In this document: piece by piece, positions 8,144 through 15,866 of the stretch
Layout of the letters: each line of letters starts with the position of its first letter
Position numbering within the stretch: the first letter of the stretch is position 1
From: Bacteroidales bacterium
Lineage (GTDB): Bacteria > Bacteroidota > Bacteroidia > Bacteroidales > F082
Assembly (NCBI GenBank): GCA_015491905.1
Contig: WGGC01000175.1
Location: 1-34,797, forward strand
Reading direction: 5' to 3'
Length of the DNA stretch: 34,797 nt
Notes under the pieces: generated by a model
What the model was told of the DNA's origin: nothing
Databases searched by the model: none
What the model saw: the letters and a program-made list of their open reading frames with translations, nothing else
Made by a program: the position numbers and the translations under genes

Positions 8144-8479
8144 ATGAAAGAAATAAAGGCATATATAAGGAAAGAAAAAGCTGAAAATGTAATTCAGAAA
8201 CTGGAAGAAGCAGGAGTTGACGGCATGACAATATTAGATGCCAATGCATTAGCCAATTGGGCTGATAGTGATTCATTCAGTTACTCCATTGAATACGTTC
8301 AAAAATACTCAACAATTGTTAAGATTGAATTAATATGTAAAAAAGAAAAACTAAACACATATCTTGAAATTATTAAACAAGAGGGATACACAGGAAAAAG
8401 TGGTGATGGTTGGATATTCGTTTCCAACATTGAAATAGCAATAAGGATAAAAACCGGAAAAAAAGGTTTGGATAAATAG
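8144..8479 (+). CDS. PII-like (GlnB-family) signalling protein linked to metal efflux
   Basis: A 111-residue protein that lines up without gaps with GlnB (112 residues): KEIKAYIRKEKAENVIQKL at the N-terminus and TGKSGDGWIFV (83-93) as the B-loop. Tyr51, the uridylylated residue in GlnB, and Arg101 are kept. Gln39 and Lys58, which bind 2-oxoglutarate, are replaced by Trp and Ile, and Lys90 of the B-loop is Trp. The fold is therefore likely that of a trimeric PII protein, but the ligand should differ from that of nitrogen PII. It follows the Cus-type pump and shares the pump operon's upstream element, so a role in sensing or modulating metal efflux is the best guess. There is no amtB or glutamine synthetase nearby. 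Confidence 0.8.
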   Translation: MKEIKAYIRKEKAENVIQKLEEAGVDGMTILDANALANWADSDSFSYSIEYVQKYSTIVKIELICKKEKLNTYLEIIKQEGYTGKSGDGWIFVSNIEIAIRIKTGKKGLDK

Positions 8480-8563
8480 CCTTCACATATTGATAAAATT
8501 TATTTCTTAAAAAAAACAATGTAATTTGACTTGATTTAAATAATTTTAAAGGAAACTATTGAT

Positions 8564-8571
8564 TATTTTTG
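8564..8571 (+). promoter_or_regulatory. -7 promoter box of the DAHP synthase gene
   Basis: TATTTTTG fits TAnnTTTG exactly. Its G is only five bases before the GTG start codon, so the predicted transcript begins at or next to the start codon and would be leaderless. Confidence 0.55.
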
Positions 8572-8575
8572 TTGC

Positions 8576-9670
8576 GTGAGTACAAAAATTGAAATTGAAA
8601 AAAACTTGACCTCATTAAAAAATGAGTCTCCACTTATTATAGCCGGCCCCTGTAGTGCTGAAACTGAAGAACAAGTAATAACTACTGCCCGTTTATTAAA
8701 AAATGATCCGCGAATAAGCATATTCCGGGCAGGTGTATGGAAGCCTCGTACACGCCCCGGTAGTTTTGAAGGTATGGGAGAAGTTGCTCTTCCATGGCTT
8801 TCCAGAGTAAAAAAGGAAACAGGGTTTAAAATTGCAATTGAAGTAGCAAAACCTAAACATGTTGAATTAGCATTAAAATATAATATAGATATTTTATGGC
8901 TCGGAGCACGAAGTGTAGTAAGCCCTTTTGTAGTTCAGGAAATTGCAGACGCCTTAAAAGGCACAAACATAACAGTAATGATTAAAAATCCTGTTATTCC
9001 TGATTTAAAATTATGGATTGGTGCCATTGAAAGAGTTAATGCTTCAGGTATCAATAAATTAATGGCTATTCATCGTGGTTTTCATTTTTTTGAGAAATCA
9101 CCCTATCGCAACTCTCCTATGTGGGAAATACCAATTGAATTAAAGCGGATAATTCCTGATTTACCGATTATCACTGATCCCAGTCATATCACAGGAAAAA
9201 GGAAATTACTGAATGAGATTTCTCAAAAAGCATTAGATTTGGAAATGGATGGGTTGATGATTGAATCGCATGTTAACCCTTCTGTGGCATTGTCGGATGC
9301 AGCTCAACAAATTACACCATCAAGGCTTAAAGATTTATTAGACAATCTGATCATAAGAAAGAAAAAAGGAAATCCTGTTTTCGAAAATAGTTTGGAAAAG
9401 TTACGTAATGAAATAGACAAACTGGACGGGGAATTACTCCAGATACTAGCCAGAAGACTTGAAATTACTGATGAAATAGGAAAATATAAACGAGAGAATA
9501 ATATTACAATACTTCAAATGAAACGTTGGGCAGGAATTATTCGGGATCGTTTATCTATTGGAGCTCATTTAGGCCTTGATGAAAAATTTTTATACGACTT
9601 GTTAAAGGTGATTCATAAAGAGTCAATTATAAGACAAACGGGAATTCTAAATAAAAAAAACAAACCGTAA
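8576..9670 (+). CDS. Bifunctional DAHP synthase / chorismate mutase (type II)
   Basis: A 364-residue fusion working at the entry and at the branch of aromatic amino acid synthesis. The N-terminal part (about 1-255) is a type I-beta DAHP synthase, joining phosphoenolpyruvate and erythrose 4-phosphate: IIAGPCSAE, WKPRTRPGSFEGMG, MAIHRGF, ITDPSHITG and GLMIESH are present. The C-terminal part (about 270-355) is an AroQ-type chorismate mutase, starting LEKLRNEIDKLDGELLQIL. This domain order is characteristic of Bacteroidota, where the mutase also mediates feedback control. The GTG start at 8576 is chosen because no ATG lies before the GPCSAE motif and the promoter box ends just upstream. The gene stands alone and converges on corA with a 12-base gap. 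Confidence 0.93.
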   Translation: MSTKIEIEKNLTSLKNESPLIIAGPCSAETEEQVITTARLLKNDPRISIFRAGVWKPRTRPGSFEGMGEVALPWLSRVKKETGFKIAIEVAKPKHVELALKYNIDILWLGARSVVSPFVVQEIADALKGTNITVMIKNPVIPDLKLWIGAIERVNASGINKLMAIHRGFHFFEKSPYRNSPMWEIPIELKRIIPDLPIITDPSHITGKRKLLNEISQKALDLEMDGLMIESHVNPSVALSDAAQQITPSRLKDLLDNLIIRKKKGNPVFENSLEKLRNEIDKLDGELLQILARRLEITDEIGKYKRENNITILQMKRWAGIIRDRLSIGAHLGLDEKFLYDLLKVIHKESIIRQTGILNKKNKP

Positions 9671-9682
9671 TATAAAAATATT

Positions 9683-10594
9683 TTACATCCAGTGTTTCTT
9701 TTTAAAATAAGCTACCAGCCCTATTCCCAGTAAAATCATCACAAAAATAAGAATCCAAAAAGCGTGATCTTCTTCCTGAAGAGGTAAATGTACATTCATA
9801 CCATAAAGCCCAGTAAGAAATGTAAGAGGAAGAACAATGGAAGAAATCAATGTGAGAATTTTCATTATCTCATTAGTTTTATTCGTCTGCATTGAATCAA
9901 ATGTAGTAGATAAACCTACAATTAACTCTCCATAATCCTCAGTCATATCCCACATTTTATTATAGTAATCTAAAATATTGCCCCAATAGTCTTCCATATT
10001 ATCAGCAAAACCTTTTACTTTTCCTGATTCAAACTGATTAAAAACTCTTAGTTGCGGTTTTAGCATAGTATTTAAAATAATAATATTTTTTCTGGTAATT
10101 GATAATCGTTCAATAATGGTAACCGGTCTTTTATTAAAGAGTTCCCTGTTTATAAGTTCTAATTCTAATCCCACTTTACGAAGAAGATACACTGTTTGAT
10201 TCATAAGCCTTTCCAACAAAACATACAGCAACGCATCTGAAGTAGCCACTTCAAACGACTCGCCTCTTTTTTCCTGTTGCTTTGCTTCTTCAAAAATAGA
10301 ATCAATTACCCAGTGCGACTTTCCAATAGTAATTATAAAATCTTCGCCCCAGAATATTTTTACTTCTTTTGGCTTAATAAATTTATTTTCTTTATCAAAA
10401 TTAGGAAAGTGAAGTATCAGGAAGTAATAATCTTCATACACATCAATTTTTGGTCGTTGATTTGATTGCCGGCAGTCTTCCAAATCGAGGGTATGAAAGT
10501 GAAAATTATTTTTTAACCATTCAAAATCTTTTTCGGAGGGAATAGAAATGTTGTACCATTTAAGTCTGCCACCTAATTTTACTGTTTCTATCAT
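9683..10594 (-). CDS. corA: CorA-family Mg2+/Co2+ channel
   Basis: A 303-residue inner-membrane divalent cation channel of the CorA family. Its signature GMN sits at residues 265-267 (LTGLYGMNVHLP), at the end of the first of two C-terminal membrane helices (about 243-264 and 279-296), and the tail KKKHWM is basic as usual. The N-terminal two thirds form the cytoplasmic alpha/beta funnel. It has its own likely promoter (two overlapping TAnnTTTG boxes at 10654-10671 on the minus strand). The position between two unrelated units suggests a single-gene unit. Substrate within the family (Mg, Co or Ni) cannot be told from sequence. Confidence 0.9.
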   Translation of the reverse strand: MIETVKLGGRLKWYNISIPSEKDFEWLKNNFHFHTLDLEDCRQSNQRPKIDVYEDYYFLILHFPNFDKENKFIKPKEVKIFWGEDFIITIGKSHWVIDSIFEEAKQQEKRGESFEVATSDALLYVLLERLMNQTVYLLRKVGLELELINRELFNKRPVTIIERLSITRKNIIILNTMLKPQLRVFNQFESGKVKGFADNMEDYWGNILDYYNKMWDMTEDYGELIVGLSTTFDSMQTNKTNEIMKILTLISSIVLPLTFLTGLYGMNVHLPLQEEDHAFWILIFVMILLGIGLVAYFKKKHWM

Positions 10595-10653
10595 AGGCTT
10601 TTCCTCCTTTTTTAATTTTTCAGAATAATTCCATAAAATGATTTAATGCCACG

Positions 10654-10671
10654 CAAAAGTAATCAAATATA
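10654..10671 (-). promoter_or_regulatory. Two -7 promoter boxes upstream of corA
   Basis: On the minus strand TACTTTTG (10661-10654) and TATATTTG (10671-10664) both match TAnnTTTG, 60-77 bases before the corA start. Either may be the -7 box. Confidence 0.4.
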
Positions 10672-10701
10672 TGAATTTTAAAAACGAAGTAATTACCTAT
10701 C

Positions 10702-11313
10702 CTATTTTTCAGGCATCTTTTTCCATGAGAATGTTTTTAAAAAATGACGAATATCTTCTTTTATAAACTCTATTACAGGAGAAAGCGAATCGTTGTTAGG
10801 CGGGAGGTTAAAATATAAAGAACCACGAAGGAAGTTTTTTGAACTATCAGTTATAATAAACTGATAAGGTGAGGCTACCCCATTTCCTTCAATATCATAA
10901 ACCATCCCATAAATATTATGTGCAGGATTTATAATTAAACTATCATTAATAGCATTTGCCTTTGGAATATGTTTAACAACCATTTTACGGGCATCTTTAA
11001 GGTATTTAATTAAATTATTATGGACAACTTTATAACTAATGTGTATTGTAGCATGAAATTGAGGATAGTCCATATTAATCCAATATTTTTCATGAGGAGA
11101 ATAAGGATCCGGCGTTATTTTTACATATTTAGGGTATTCAAAAGTGTAAGGAAAAACTGTGTCAAATAGTTTATATTCATGTTTAGGCAAAGTTATTCTG
11201 AAATATCCTCTGGGCTTTGGTGTATAATGTGATTGGCAACCATTGATAAAAAGGGCCGTTATCATCAAAAAAATTATAGCCAGTATGTTTTTTTTAAAAT
11301 TATTTATTATCAT
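10702..11313 (-). CDS. gldD: Gliding-motility lipoprotein GldD
   Basis: A 203-residue lipoprotein. The signal peptide ends in the lipobox FINGC with Cys26 as the lipidated residue, followed by the family hallmark TPKPRGYFRI. GldD is needed for gliding and type IX secretion in Flavobacterium but is also kept in many non-gliding Bacteroidota, so motility should not be assumed. Its start codon overlaps the end of gldE by 14 bases, pointing to translational coupling. The ssb-gldE-gldD order is a known conserved block in the phylum. No signal for a terminator was seen in the 107-base gap to corA. Confidence 0.9.
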   Translation of the reverse strand: MIINNFKKNILAIIFLMITALFINGCQSHYTPKPRGYFRITLPKHEYKLFDTVFPYTFEYPKYVKITPDPYSPHEKYWINMDYPQFHATIHISYKVVHNNLIKYLKDARKMVVKHIPKANAINDSLIINPAHNIYGMVYDIEGNGVASPYQFIITDSSKNFLRGSLYFNLPPNNDSLSPVIEFIKEDIRHFLKTFSWKKMPEK

Positions 11314-12655
11314 TTTCTGCAGGAAGTGTTATTTTAACCTTTTTAATCTTTCTCCGGTCGGAATCTATTATTTCAAACTTAAAATCTTTAATGCTAATAA
11401 CGTTTCCAATATCAGGAATTTTACCTGATTTTTCAAGAATAAGTCCGGCAAGAGAATCAGATTCCCCTTTTTCATCATCAAAAAAATCATCAGGAATTTT
11501 TAGAATTTTACATAAATCGTTTAGCATAATCTGAGCATTAAAAATATAAGTACGATCATTTAATTTATTAAAATGAAAGGTCTCATCTTCTTTATCAAAT
11601 TCGTCATTAATTTCACCTACAATTTCCTCAAGAATGTCTTCTAAAGTAATAATTCCTGTTGTCCCGCCATACTCATCAACCAATAAGGCCATATGTATTT
11701 TTTTTTGCTTAAATTCCTGTAGTAAATCATTTACTTTTTTATATTCAGGGACAAAAAAAGCAGGCCTTATTAATGATTGCCAAGGGGTATTTTTATTTGC
11801 ATCTATTAAAGGCAACAAATCTTTAATATATAATATTCCTTTTATTTTATCAAACGTATTCTCAAAAACAGGTATTCTGGAATACCCTGAAGCAATAACT
11901 ATTTCAATTAATTTATTAAATGGAGTATTAATTTCAACTGCAGTTACATTTACTCTATTCTGCATAAGCTCTTTAGCTTCTTTTTCGCCGAATGTTGCAA
12001 GGCTTTTTAATATCATTTTCTCATCTTGAGGAGATTCTCCTGTAACTGTAATATCAATTGCCCTAGACAAATCGCTACGGGTTGCCGCATCTTGCTTTTT
12101 TTCAAGTTTTTTATCAATAAGTGAAGTAGATTTTACAAGAATCATGGACATAGGACGAGCTAGAACAATTAAAATATCCAATAAATTCACAACAAACAAA
12201 GAAAATTCAACCGGTTTATTGTTAGCATATATTTTTGGCAAAATCTCACCAAAAATTAATAAAAATGATGTTACAATAATAATTTGAATCAGAAAAGTTA
12301 AAACCGGATTTTGAGCAAAATTAAAAAGCAAAGTAGTTAAATATGTAGAAATAACAACAATACCAACATTTATAAAATTATTTGAGATTAATATCGTTGC
12401 AAGCAATAATTTAGGTTTTTTTCGAAGAGAAAGCACTTTTTTACCCTTTTTACCCTTTTTTTTGCCTAGTTTCTTCAGGTCACCGGGCTGTAATGAAAAA
12501 AAGGCTGTTTCTGAACCAGAAACCAATCCGGAAAAAAACAGCATAACCAGTAATACAAGTAAAGTTACAATTGCCTCTGTAGAAATTCCACGATAAAAAC
12601 CATGGTTGAGTAAAAAATTCAGGTGAGGATCAGGATCAAGTTCTATTGTCTCCAA
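11300..12655 (-). CDS. gldE: GldE, CNNM/CorC-like membrane protein with CBS domains
   Basis: A 451-residue inner-membrane protein: an N-terminal DUF21/CNNM part with about four membrane helices (residues 25-190, with SGLVSGSETAFFSL), a CBS pair (about 205-330, with GGTTGIITLEDILEEIVGEI at its end, quoted in part as TTGIITLEDILEEIVGEI), and a C-terminal CorC domain. Members of this family are tied to Mg2+ transport; GldE in Flavobacterium supports gliding together with GldD. A second protein of the same architecture lies at 31007-32272 in the lptC block. Linkage to ssb and gldD identifies this one as GldE. A TAATTTTG box at 12693-12686 could give it its own promoter besides read-through from ssb. 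Confidence 0.9.
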   Translation of the reverse strand: METIELDPDPHLNFLLNHGFYRGISTEAIVTLLVLLVMLFFSGLVSGSETAFFSLQPGDLKKLGKKKGKKGKKVLSLRKKPKLLLATILISNNFINVGIVVISTYLTTLLFNFAQNPVLTFLIQIIIVTSFLLIFGEILPKIYANNKPVEFSLFVVNLLDILIVLARPMSMILVKSTSLIDKKLEKKQDAATRSDLSRAIDITVTGESPQDEKMILKSLATFGEKEAKELMQNRVNVTAVEINTPFNKLIEIVIASGYSRIPVFENTFDKIKGILYIKDLLPLIDANKNTPWQSLIRPAFFVPEYKKVNDLLQEFKQKKIHMALLVDEYGGTTGIITLEDILEEIVGEINDEFDKEDETFHFNKLNDRTYIFNAQIMLNDLCKILKIPDDFFDDEKGESDSLAGLILEKSGKIPDIGNVISIKDFKFEIIDSDRRKIKKVKITLPAENDNK

Positions 12656-12685
12656 AACAATTTTTTTCGTTCAGTATTAGCAATG

Positions 12686-12693
12686 CAAAATTA
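12686..12693 (-). promoter_or_regulatory. Candidate -7 box for gldE
   Basis: TAATTTTG on the minus strand matches TAnnTTTG, about 30 bases before the gldE start, in the gap between ssb and gldE. Confidence 0.35.
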
Positions 12694-12767
12694 AAAAGAA
12701 ATTTGAAACATTAACGTTTATACTAATTTAACTAAAAATTAACTCCATAATTCCTTAAAAGGGGTAC

Positions 12768-13193
12768 CTAAAATGGTAAATCATCTTCTGCTCCTGAGGG
12801 TAATTCTTCCTTATCAGGAGTTTGACTATTGTTTTCTGGTAAGGGATAGTTTCCAGATGAATTTGATTCACCTTTTCTTGTCAGTATATTTATTTTATCG
12901 GCAACAATTTCTGTTACATAACGTGTGTTTTCATCTTTATCTGTATACTTTCTTGTTTTTATTTTACCTTCAACATACACCAAATCGCCTTTTGCAAAAG
13001 TTTTTTCTGCCAAATACCTATATCCGGTAATATTATGCCACTCTGTTTGATCTACCCAGTTATTTTCTTTGTCACGATAACTCTCTGTAGTAGCCAACGA
13101 AAAACTGATTTTTTTCGTACCATTTTCAAAAGTAAAAATTTCAGGATCTTTTCCTATTCTACCTATTAATATAACCTTATTTAGCCCAGCCAT
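12768..13193 (-). CDS. ssb: Single-stranded DNA-binding protein
   Basis: A 141-residue SSB. The OB fold fills about residues 1-105 (LNKVILIGRIGKDPEI, TEWHNITGYRYLAEKTFAKGD in shorter form TEWHNITGYRYLAE, KGDLVYVEGKIKTRKYTD), then comes a disordered linker and the acidic tip DDLPF that recruits replication and repair partners. It binds single-stranded DNA in replication, recombination and repair. It heads the ssb-gldE-gldD unit. In many relatives mutY precedes ssb; here that gene is absent and HU follows divergently after about 500 bases. Confidence 0.94.
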   Translation of the reverse strand: MAGLNKVILIGRIGKDPEIFTFENGTKKISFSLATTESYRDKENNWVDQTEWHNITGYRYLAEKTFAKGDLVYVEGKIKTRKYTDKDENTRYVTEIVADKINILTRKGESNSSGNYPLPENNSQTPDKEELPSGAEDDLPF

Positions 13194-13279
13194 TTTATAA
13201 TTGTTTTTTATTAATACTATATATAAAAATTTAATTTTAGATGCGTTATAGCGTCGTCATTTATTATTGATTATTACAT

Positions 13280-13287
13280 CAAAGATA
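13280..13287 (-). promoter_or_regulatory. -7 promoter box for ssb
   Basis: TATCTTTG on the minus strand matches TAnnTTTG; it implies an ssb leader of about 80 bases. Confidence 0.45.
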
Positions 13288-13635
13288 ATAATATTTTTTC
13301 ATATATTAAAAGAGTAATAAACAAAATACTTAGCCGCAGGAAACCAGTTAAATTACTTGCTTTTTTAGGAGAGAAAGTATAATATCAGGAAAATAAAGGT
13401 TAACAAATAAAGTAATAAGATACTGGTTTGCTTTTACTTCTTAAAATCCAATTTTAAAACCCCTAATAATATTTTTAAATATTTATTATTTTTCATATGA
13501 TAAATTCCTATTATCCTTATTTATATCTGTTGAATAAAACAGACTAAAGGTCGCTCATATTGTGAAAATCCTTAAAAAAGAAATGTTTAGGTCAAAAAAA
13601 AATAGAAAAACATTAGCTTTTAGAAAAATTCTTCT

Positions 13636-13643
13636 TATTTTTG
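13636..13643 (+). promoter_or_regulatory. -7 promoter box for the HU gene
   Basis: TATTTTTG matches TAnnTTTG, 49 bases before the HU ATG. The start of transcription would be about 13648. Confidence 0.55.
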
Positions 13644-13691
13644 TCGCCCAAATTAAAAAACTAATGTAAAATACATTAAAAAATTAGAATC

Positions 13692-13976
13692 ATGACAAAA
13701 GCAGAGATTGTAGCAGACATTGCCAACAAAACAGGAATTGAAAAAGTAGCTGTACAAGCAGTTGTTGAATCTTTTATGGAAAGCATAAAAGAAACTATGG
13801 TTAATGGGGAAAATGTTTATTTAAGGGGCTTTGGAAGCTTTGTAATTAAAAAAAGAGCAGAAAAAACTGGTCGTAATATTTCAAAAAATACTACAATTGT
13901 TATTCCGGCTCATAATATTCCTTCTTTCAAACCTGCAAAAACTTTCGTTAACGAAGTTAAAGAAAACGTAAAATAA
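13692..13976 (+). CDS. HU-family DNA-binding protein
   Basis: A 94-residue histone-like protein that bends and compacts DNA. It begins TKAEIVADIANKTGIEK and has the beta-arm region with GFGSFVIKKRAEKTGRN and the proline-tipped arm IPAHNIPSFKPAKTF, all typical of HU/IHF. Its own promoter lies just upstream. It is followed after 24 bases by a 29-codon basic gene, with a terminator behind both, so the two are probably co-transcribed. HU rather than IHF is likely, but the two cannot be separated with confidence here. Confidence 0.93.
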   Translation: MTKAEIVADIANKTGIEKVAVQAVVESFMESIKETMVNGENVYLRGFGSFVIKKRAEKTGRNISKNTTIVIPAHNIPSFKPAKTFVNEVKENVK

Positions 13977-14000
13977 TTTTTTCATTTAAAACAAAAAAAA

Positions 14001-14090
14001 ATGCCAAACGGAAAAAAGAGGAAGAGACATAAGATGGCAACCCATAAACGCAAAAAACGTTTAAGGAAGAACAGGCATAAGAAGAAATAA
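14001..14090 (+). CDS. 29-residue very basic protein, bS22/AURKAIP1-like
   Basis: A tiny open frame of 29 codons: it starts MPNGKKRKRHKMATHKRKKR and ends in RKNRHKKK. More than half of the residues are Lys, Arg or His. Small proteins of this composition, often named AURKAIP1/COX24-domain proteins, are ribosome-associated in other phyla (bS22 of Actinobacteria); the assignment here rests on composition and on memory of Bacteroidota relatives between HU and RNase G. It lies between HU and a strong terminator, so it is likely expressed with HU. Confidence 0.75.
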   Translation: MPNGKKRKRHKMATHKRKKRLRKNRHKKK

Positions 14091-14108
14091 TTAAATTCTT
14101 ATTTTTTA

Positions 14109-14155
14109 AAACCGATGCTTTATTTTACAAAGCATCGGTTTACTTTTCCCTTTTT
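14109..14155 (+). terminator. Rho-independent terminator after HU and the small basic gene
   Basis: Perfect 13-base arms AAACCGATGCTTT (14109-14121) and AAAGCATCGGTTT (14129-14141) with a 7-base loop, followed by ACTTTTCCCTTTTTT. Confidence 0.88.
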
Positions 14156-14244
14156 TATAAATATTAAGGGAATTACTTTTATATTACCACCAAATAAATC
14201 AACCCTGAACTTAGTGCAAATTATTTATGTAAAACAATATTAGA

Positions 14245-15801
14245 GTGAACAAAGAATTAGTAATAGATTCGGTTGGTTCGGAGGTTAATATTGCACTACT
14301 TGAGGATAGCGCTTTGGTTGAACTTCATAAAGAACATACTAATACAGCATTTACTGTTGGAGATGTTTTTTTAGGAAAGGTCAGAAAAATTATGCCGGGT
14401 TTAAATGCGGCATTTGTGGATGTAGGATACAAGAAAGATGGTTTTCTCCATTACCTTGATTTAGGTCCGCAAGTTTTAACTTTAAATAACTATACCCGTC
14501 TTTTGCAACAAGGCAAAGGGGATAAGTTTACATATGAAAAGTTTAAACGGGAAAAAGATATTGAAAAGACGGGAAAAATAACCAAAGTGTTATCTCCCGG
14601 ACAAGAAATTCTGGTACAGATTGCCAAAGAGCCTATTTCTACAAAAGGGCCGAGAATTTCCACAGAAATATCTTTCCCTGGAAGATATTTGGTTTTATTA
14701 CCATTTTCTGACAAAATTTCCATTTCTCAAAAAATTAGAGGAAAAGAAGAACGAGCAAGGCTAAAAAGATTAATAATGAGTATAAAACCGGACAATTACG
14801 GTGTAATTGTCCGAACAGTAGCCGAAAATAAAAAAGTTGCTGATCTGGATACTGATTTAAGAAATCTTGTTTCCAAATGGGAAAAAATATCCGCCAAGTT
14901 GCCTCACCTAAAAGCACCTCAGAAGGTATTAAGTGAGTTAGACAGAACCTCAGCCATATTAAGGGACCTCCTTAACGAATCATTTAACAATGTATATGTT
15001 AACGACCCGGTACTTTATGAAGAAATTAAATCTTTTATCATAAAAATAGCTCCGGAGAAAAAAGACATAATAAAATTATATAAGGGACGAGAGCCCATCT
15101 TCGAGCATTTCAACATTGAAAAGCAAATAAGAAATTCTTTTGGAAAAAATGTTACCATAAAAAGTGGCGTTTATCTTATTATAGAACATACCGAGGCACT
15201 TCATGTTATTGATGTGAACTCCGGACACCGTGTAAATAAAGACAATTCGCAAGAACAAAATGCTTTGATTACGAACATGGAAGCCGCAACGGAAATTGCC
15301 AGACAGCTTCGTTTACGGGATATGGGAGGAATCATTGTTGTCGATTTTATTGATATGCATGATGCCCGAAACAGGAAGACTCTTTTCGAGCATCTTAAAA
15401 GTGAAATGGCAAAAGACCGTGCTAAACATTCTATACTCCCACCAACAAAATTCGGATTAATTCAAATTACCCGCCAGCGCGTCCGACCGGAAATGAATGT
15501 TGAAGTTATGGAAAAATGCCCTGTTTGTAATGGAACAGGACAAATAAAGTCTAGTATTACTATAATAGATGATATTGAAAATAATATTGAATTTTTATTA
15601 AAAGACCAAAATTTAAACCATTTAACTTTAACTGTTCACCCTTTTATTTATGCTTATTTAACGAAAGGAGGAATGTTCAAATCACGACAATGGAAATGGT
15701 TCATGGAATTTAAAAAATGGATAAAAATTCAAGAAATAAAAAATTATCATTTGCTTGAATATCATTTTTTTGATAAAAACAAAGAAGAGATAAATCAGTA
15801 A
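14245..15801 (+). CDS. rng: Ribonuclease G/E family endoribonuclease
   Basis: A 518-residue endoribonuclease for rRNA and mRNA processing. It has the S1-like RNA-binding part (residues 30-135, with GKVRKIMPGLNAAFVDVGY in shortened form KIMPGLNAAFVDVGY), the catalytic core with Asp323 (VIDVNSG) and Asp367 (VVDFIDM), matching Asp303 and Asp346 of E. coli RNase E with nearly equal spacing, and the zinc-link cysteines Cys425/Cys428 (CPVCNGTG). The short length without a scaffold tail makes it RNase G-like. A GTG start at 14245 gives the usual N-terminus MNKELVIDSVGSEVNIALLE. It follows HU, as in many Bacteroidota, but behind a terminator. A strong terminator also ends the gene. Confidence 0.93.
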   Translation: MNKELVIDSVGSEVNIALLEDSALVELHKEHTNTAFTVGDVFLGKVRKIMPGLNAAFVDVGYKKDGFLHYLDLGPQVLTLNNYTRLLQQGKGDKFTYEKFKREKDIEKTGKITKVLSPGQEILVQIAKEPISTKGPRISTEISFPGRYLVLLPFSDKISISQKIRGKEERARLKRLIMSIKPDNYGVIVRTVAENKKVADLDTDLRNLVSKWEKISAKLPHLKAPQKVLSELDRTSAILRDLLNESFNNVYVNDPVLYEEIKSFIIKIAPEKKDIIKLYKGREPIFEHFNIEKQIRNSFGKNVTIKSGVYLIIEHTEALHVIDVNSGHRVNKDNSQEQNALITNMEAATEIARQLRLRDMGGIIVVDFIDMHDARNRKTLFEHLKSEMAKDRAKHSILPPTKFGLIQITRQRVRPEMNVEVMEKCPVCNGTGQIKSSITIIDDIENNIEFLLKDQNLNHLTLTVHPFIYAYLTKGGMFKSRQWKWFMEFKKWIKIQEIKNYHLLEYHFFDKNKEEINQ

Positions 15802-15817
15802 ACAAAAGAATAAAACA

Positions 15818-15845
15818 AAAACCGGAAAATTCCGGTTTTTTTTGT
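15818..15845 (+). terminator. Rho-independent terminator after RNase G
   Basis: Perfect arms AAAACCGGAA (15818-15827) and TTCCGGTTTT (15830-15839) with a two-base loop, followed by a T run. Confidence 0.88.
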
Positions 15846-15866
15846 TTTATAAAATAAGATAAGTTT

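Larger units (their letters stand above)
13194..13691. other. Divergent intergenic region between ssb and HU
   Basis: About 500 bases with no credible gene. It holds the probable promoters of ssb (13280-13287, minus) and HU (13636-13643, plus). The middle (about 13300-13620) is AT-rich; an imperfect AT-only hairpin near 13465-13495 is too weak to interpret. No trace of a mutY remnant was seen. Confidence 0.6.

Noticed and set aside
10702-12655. gldD and gldE as evidence that the organism glides
   Set aside because: Both genes are kept in non-gliding Bacteroidota, and no other gliding or type IX secretion gene lies in the window.
13465-13495. AT-only hairpin between ssb and HU
   Set aside because: Weak, imperfect and made only of A and T in an AT-rich region; not distinguishable from chance.
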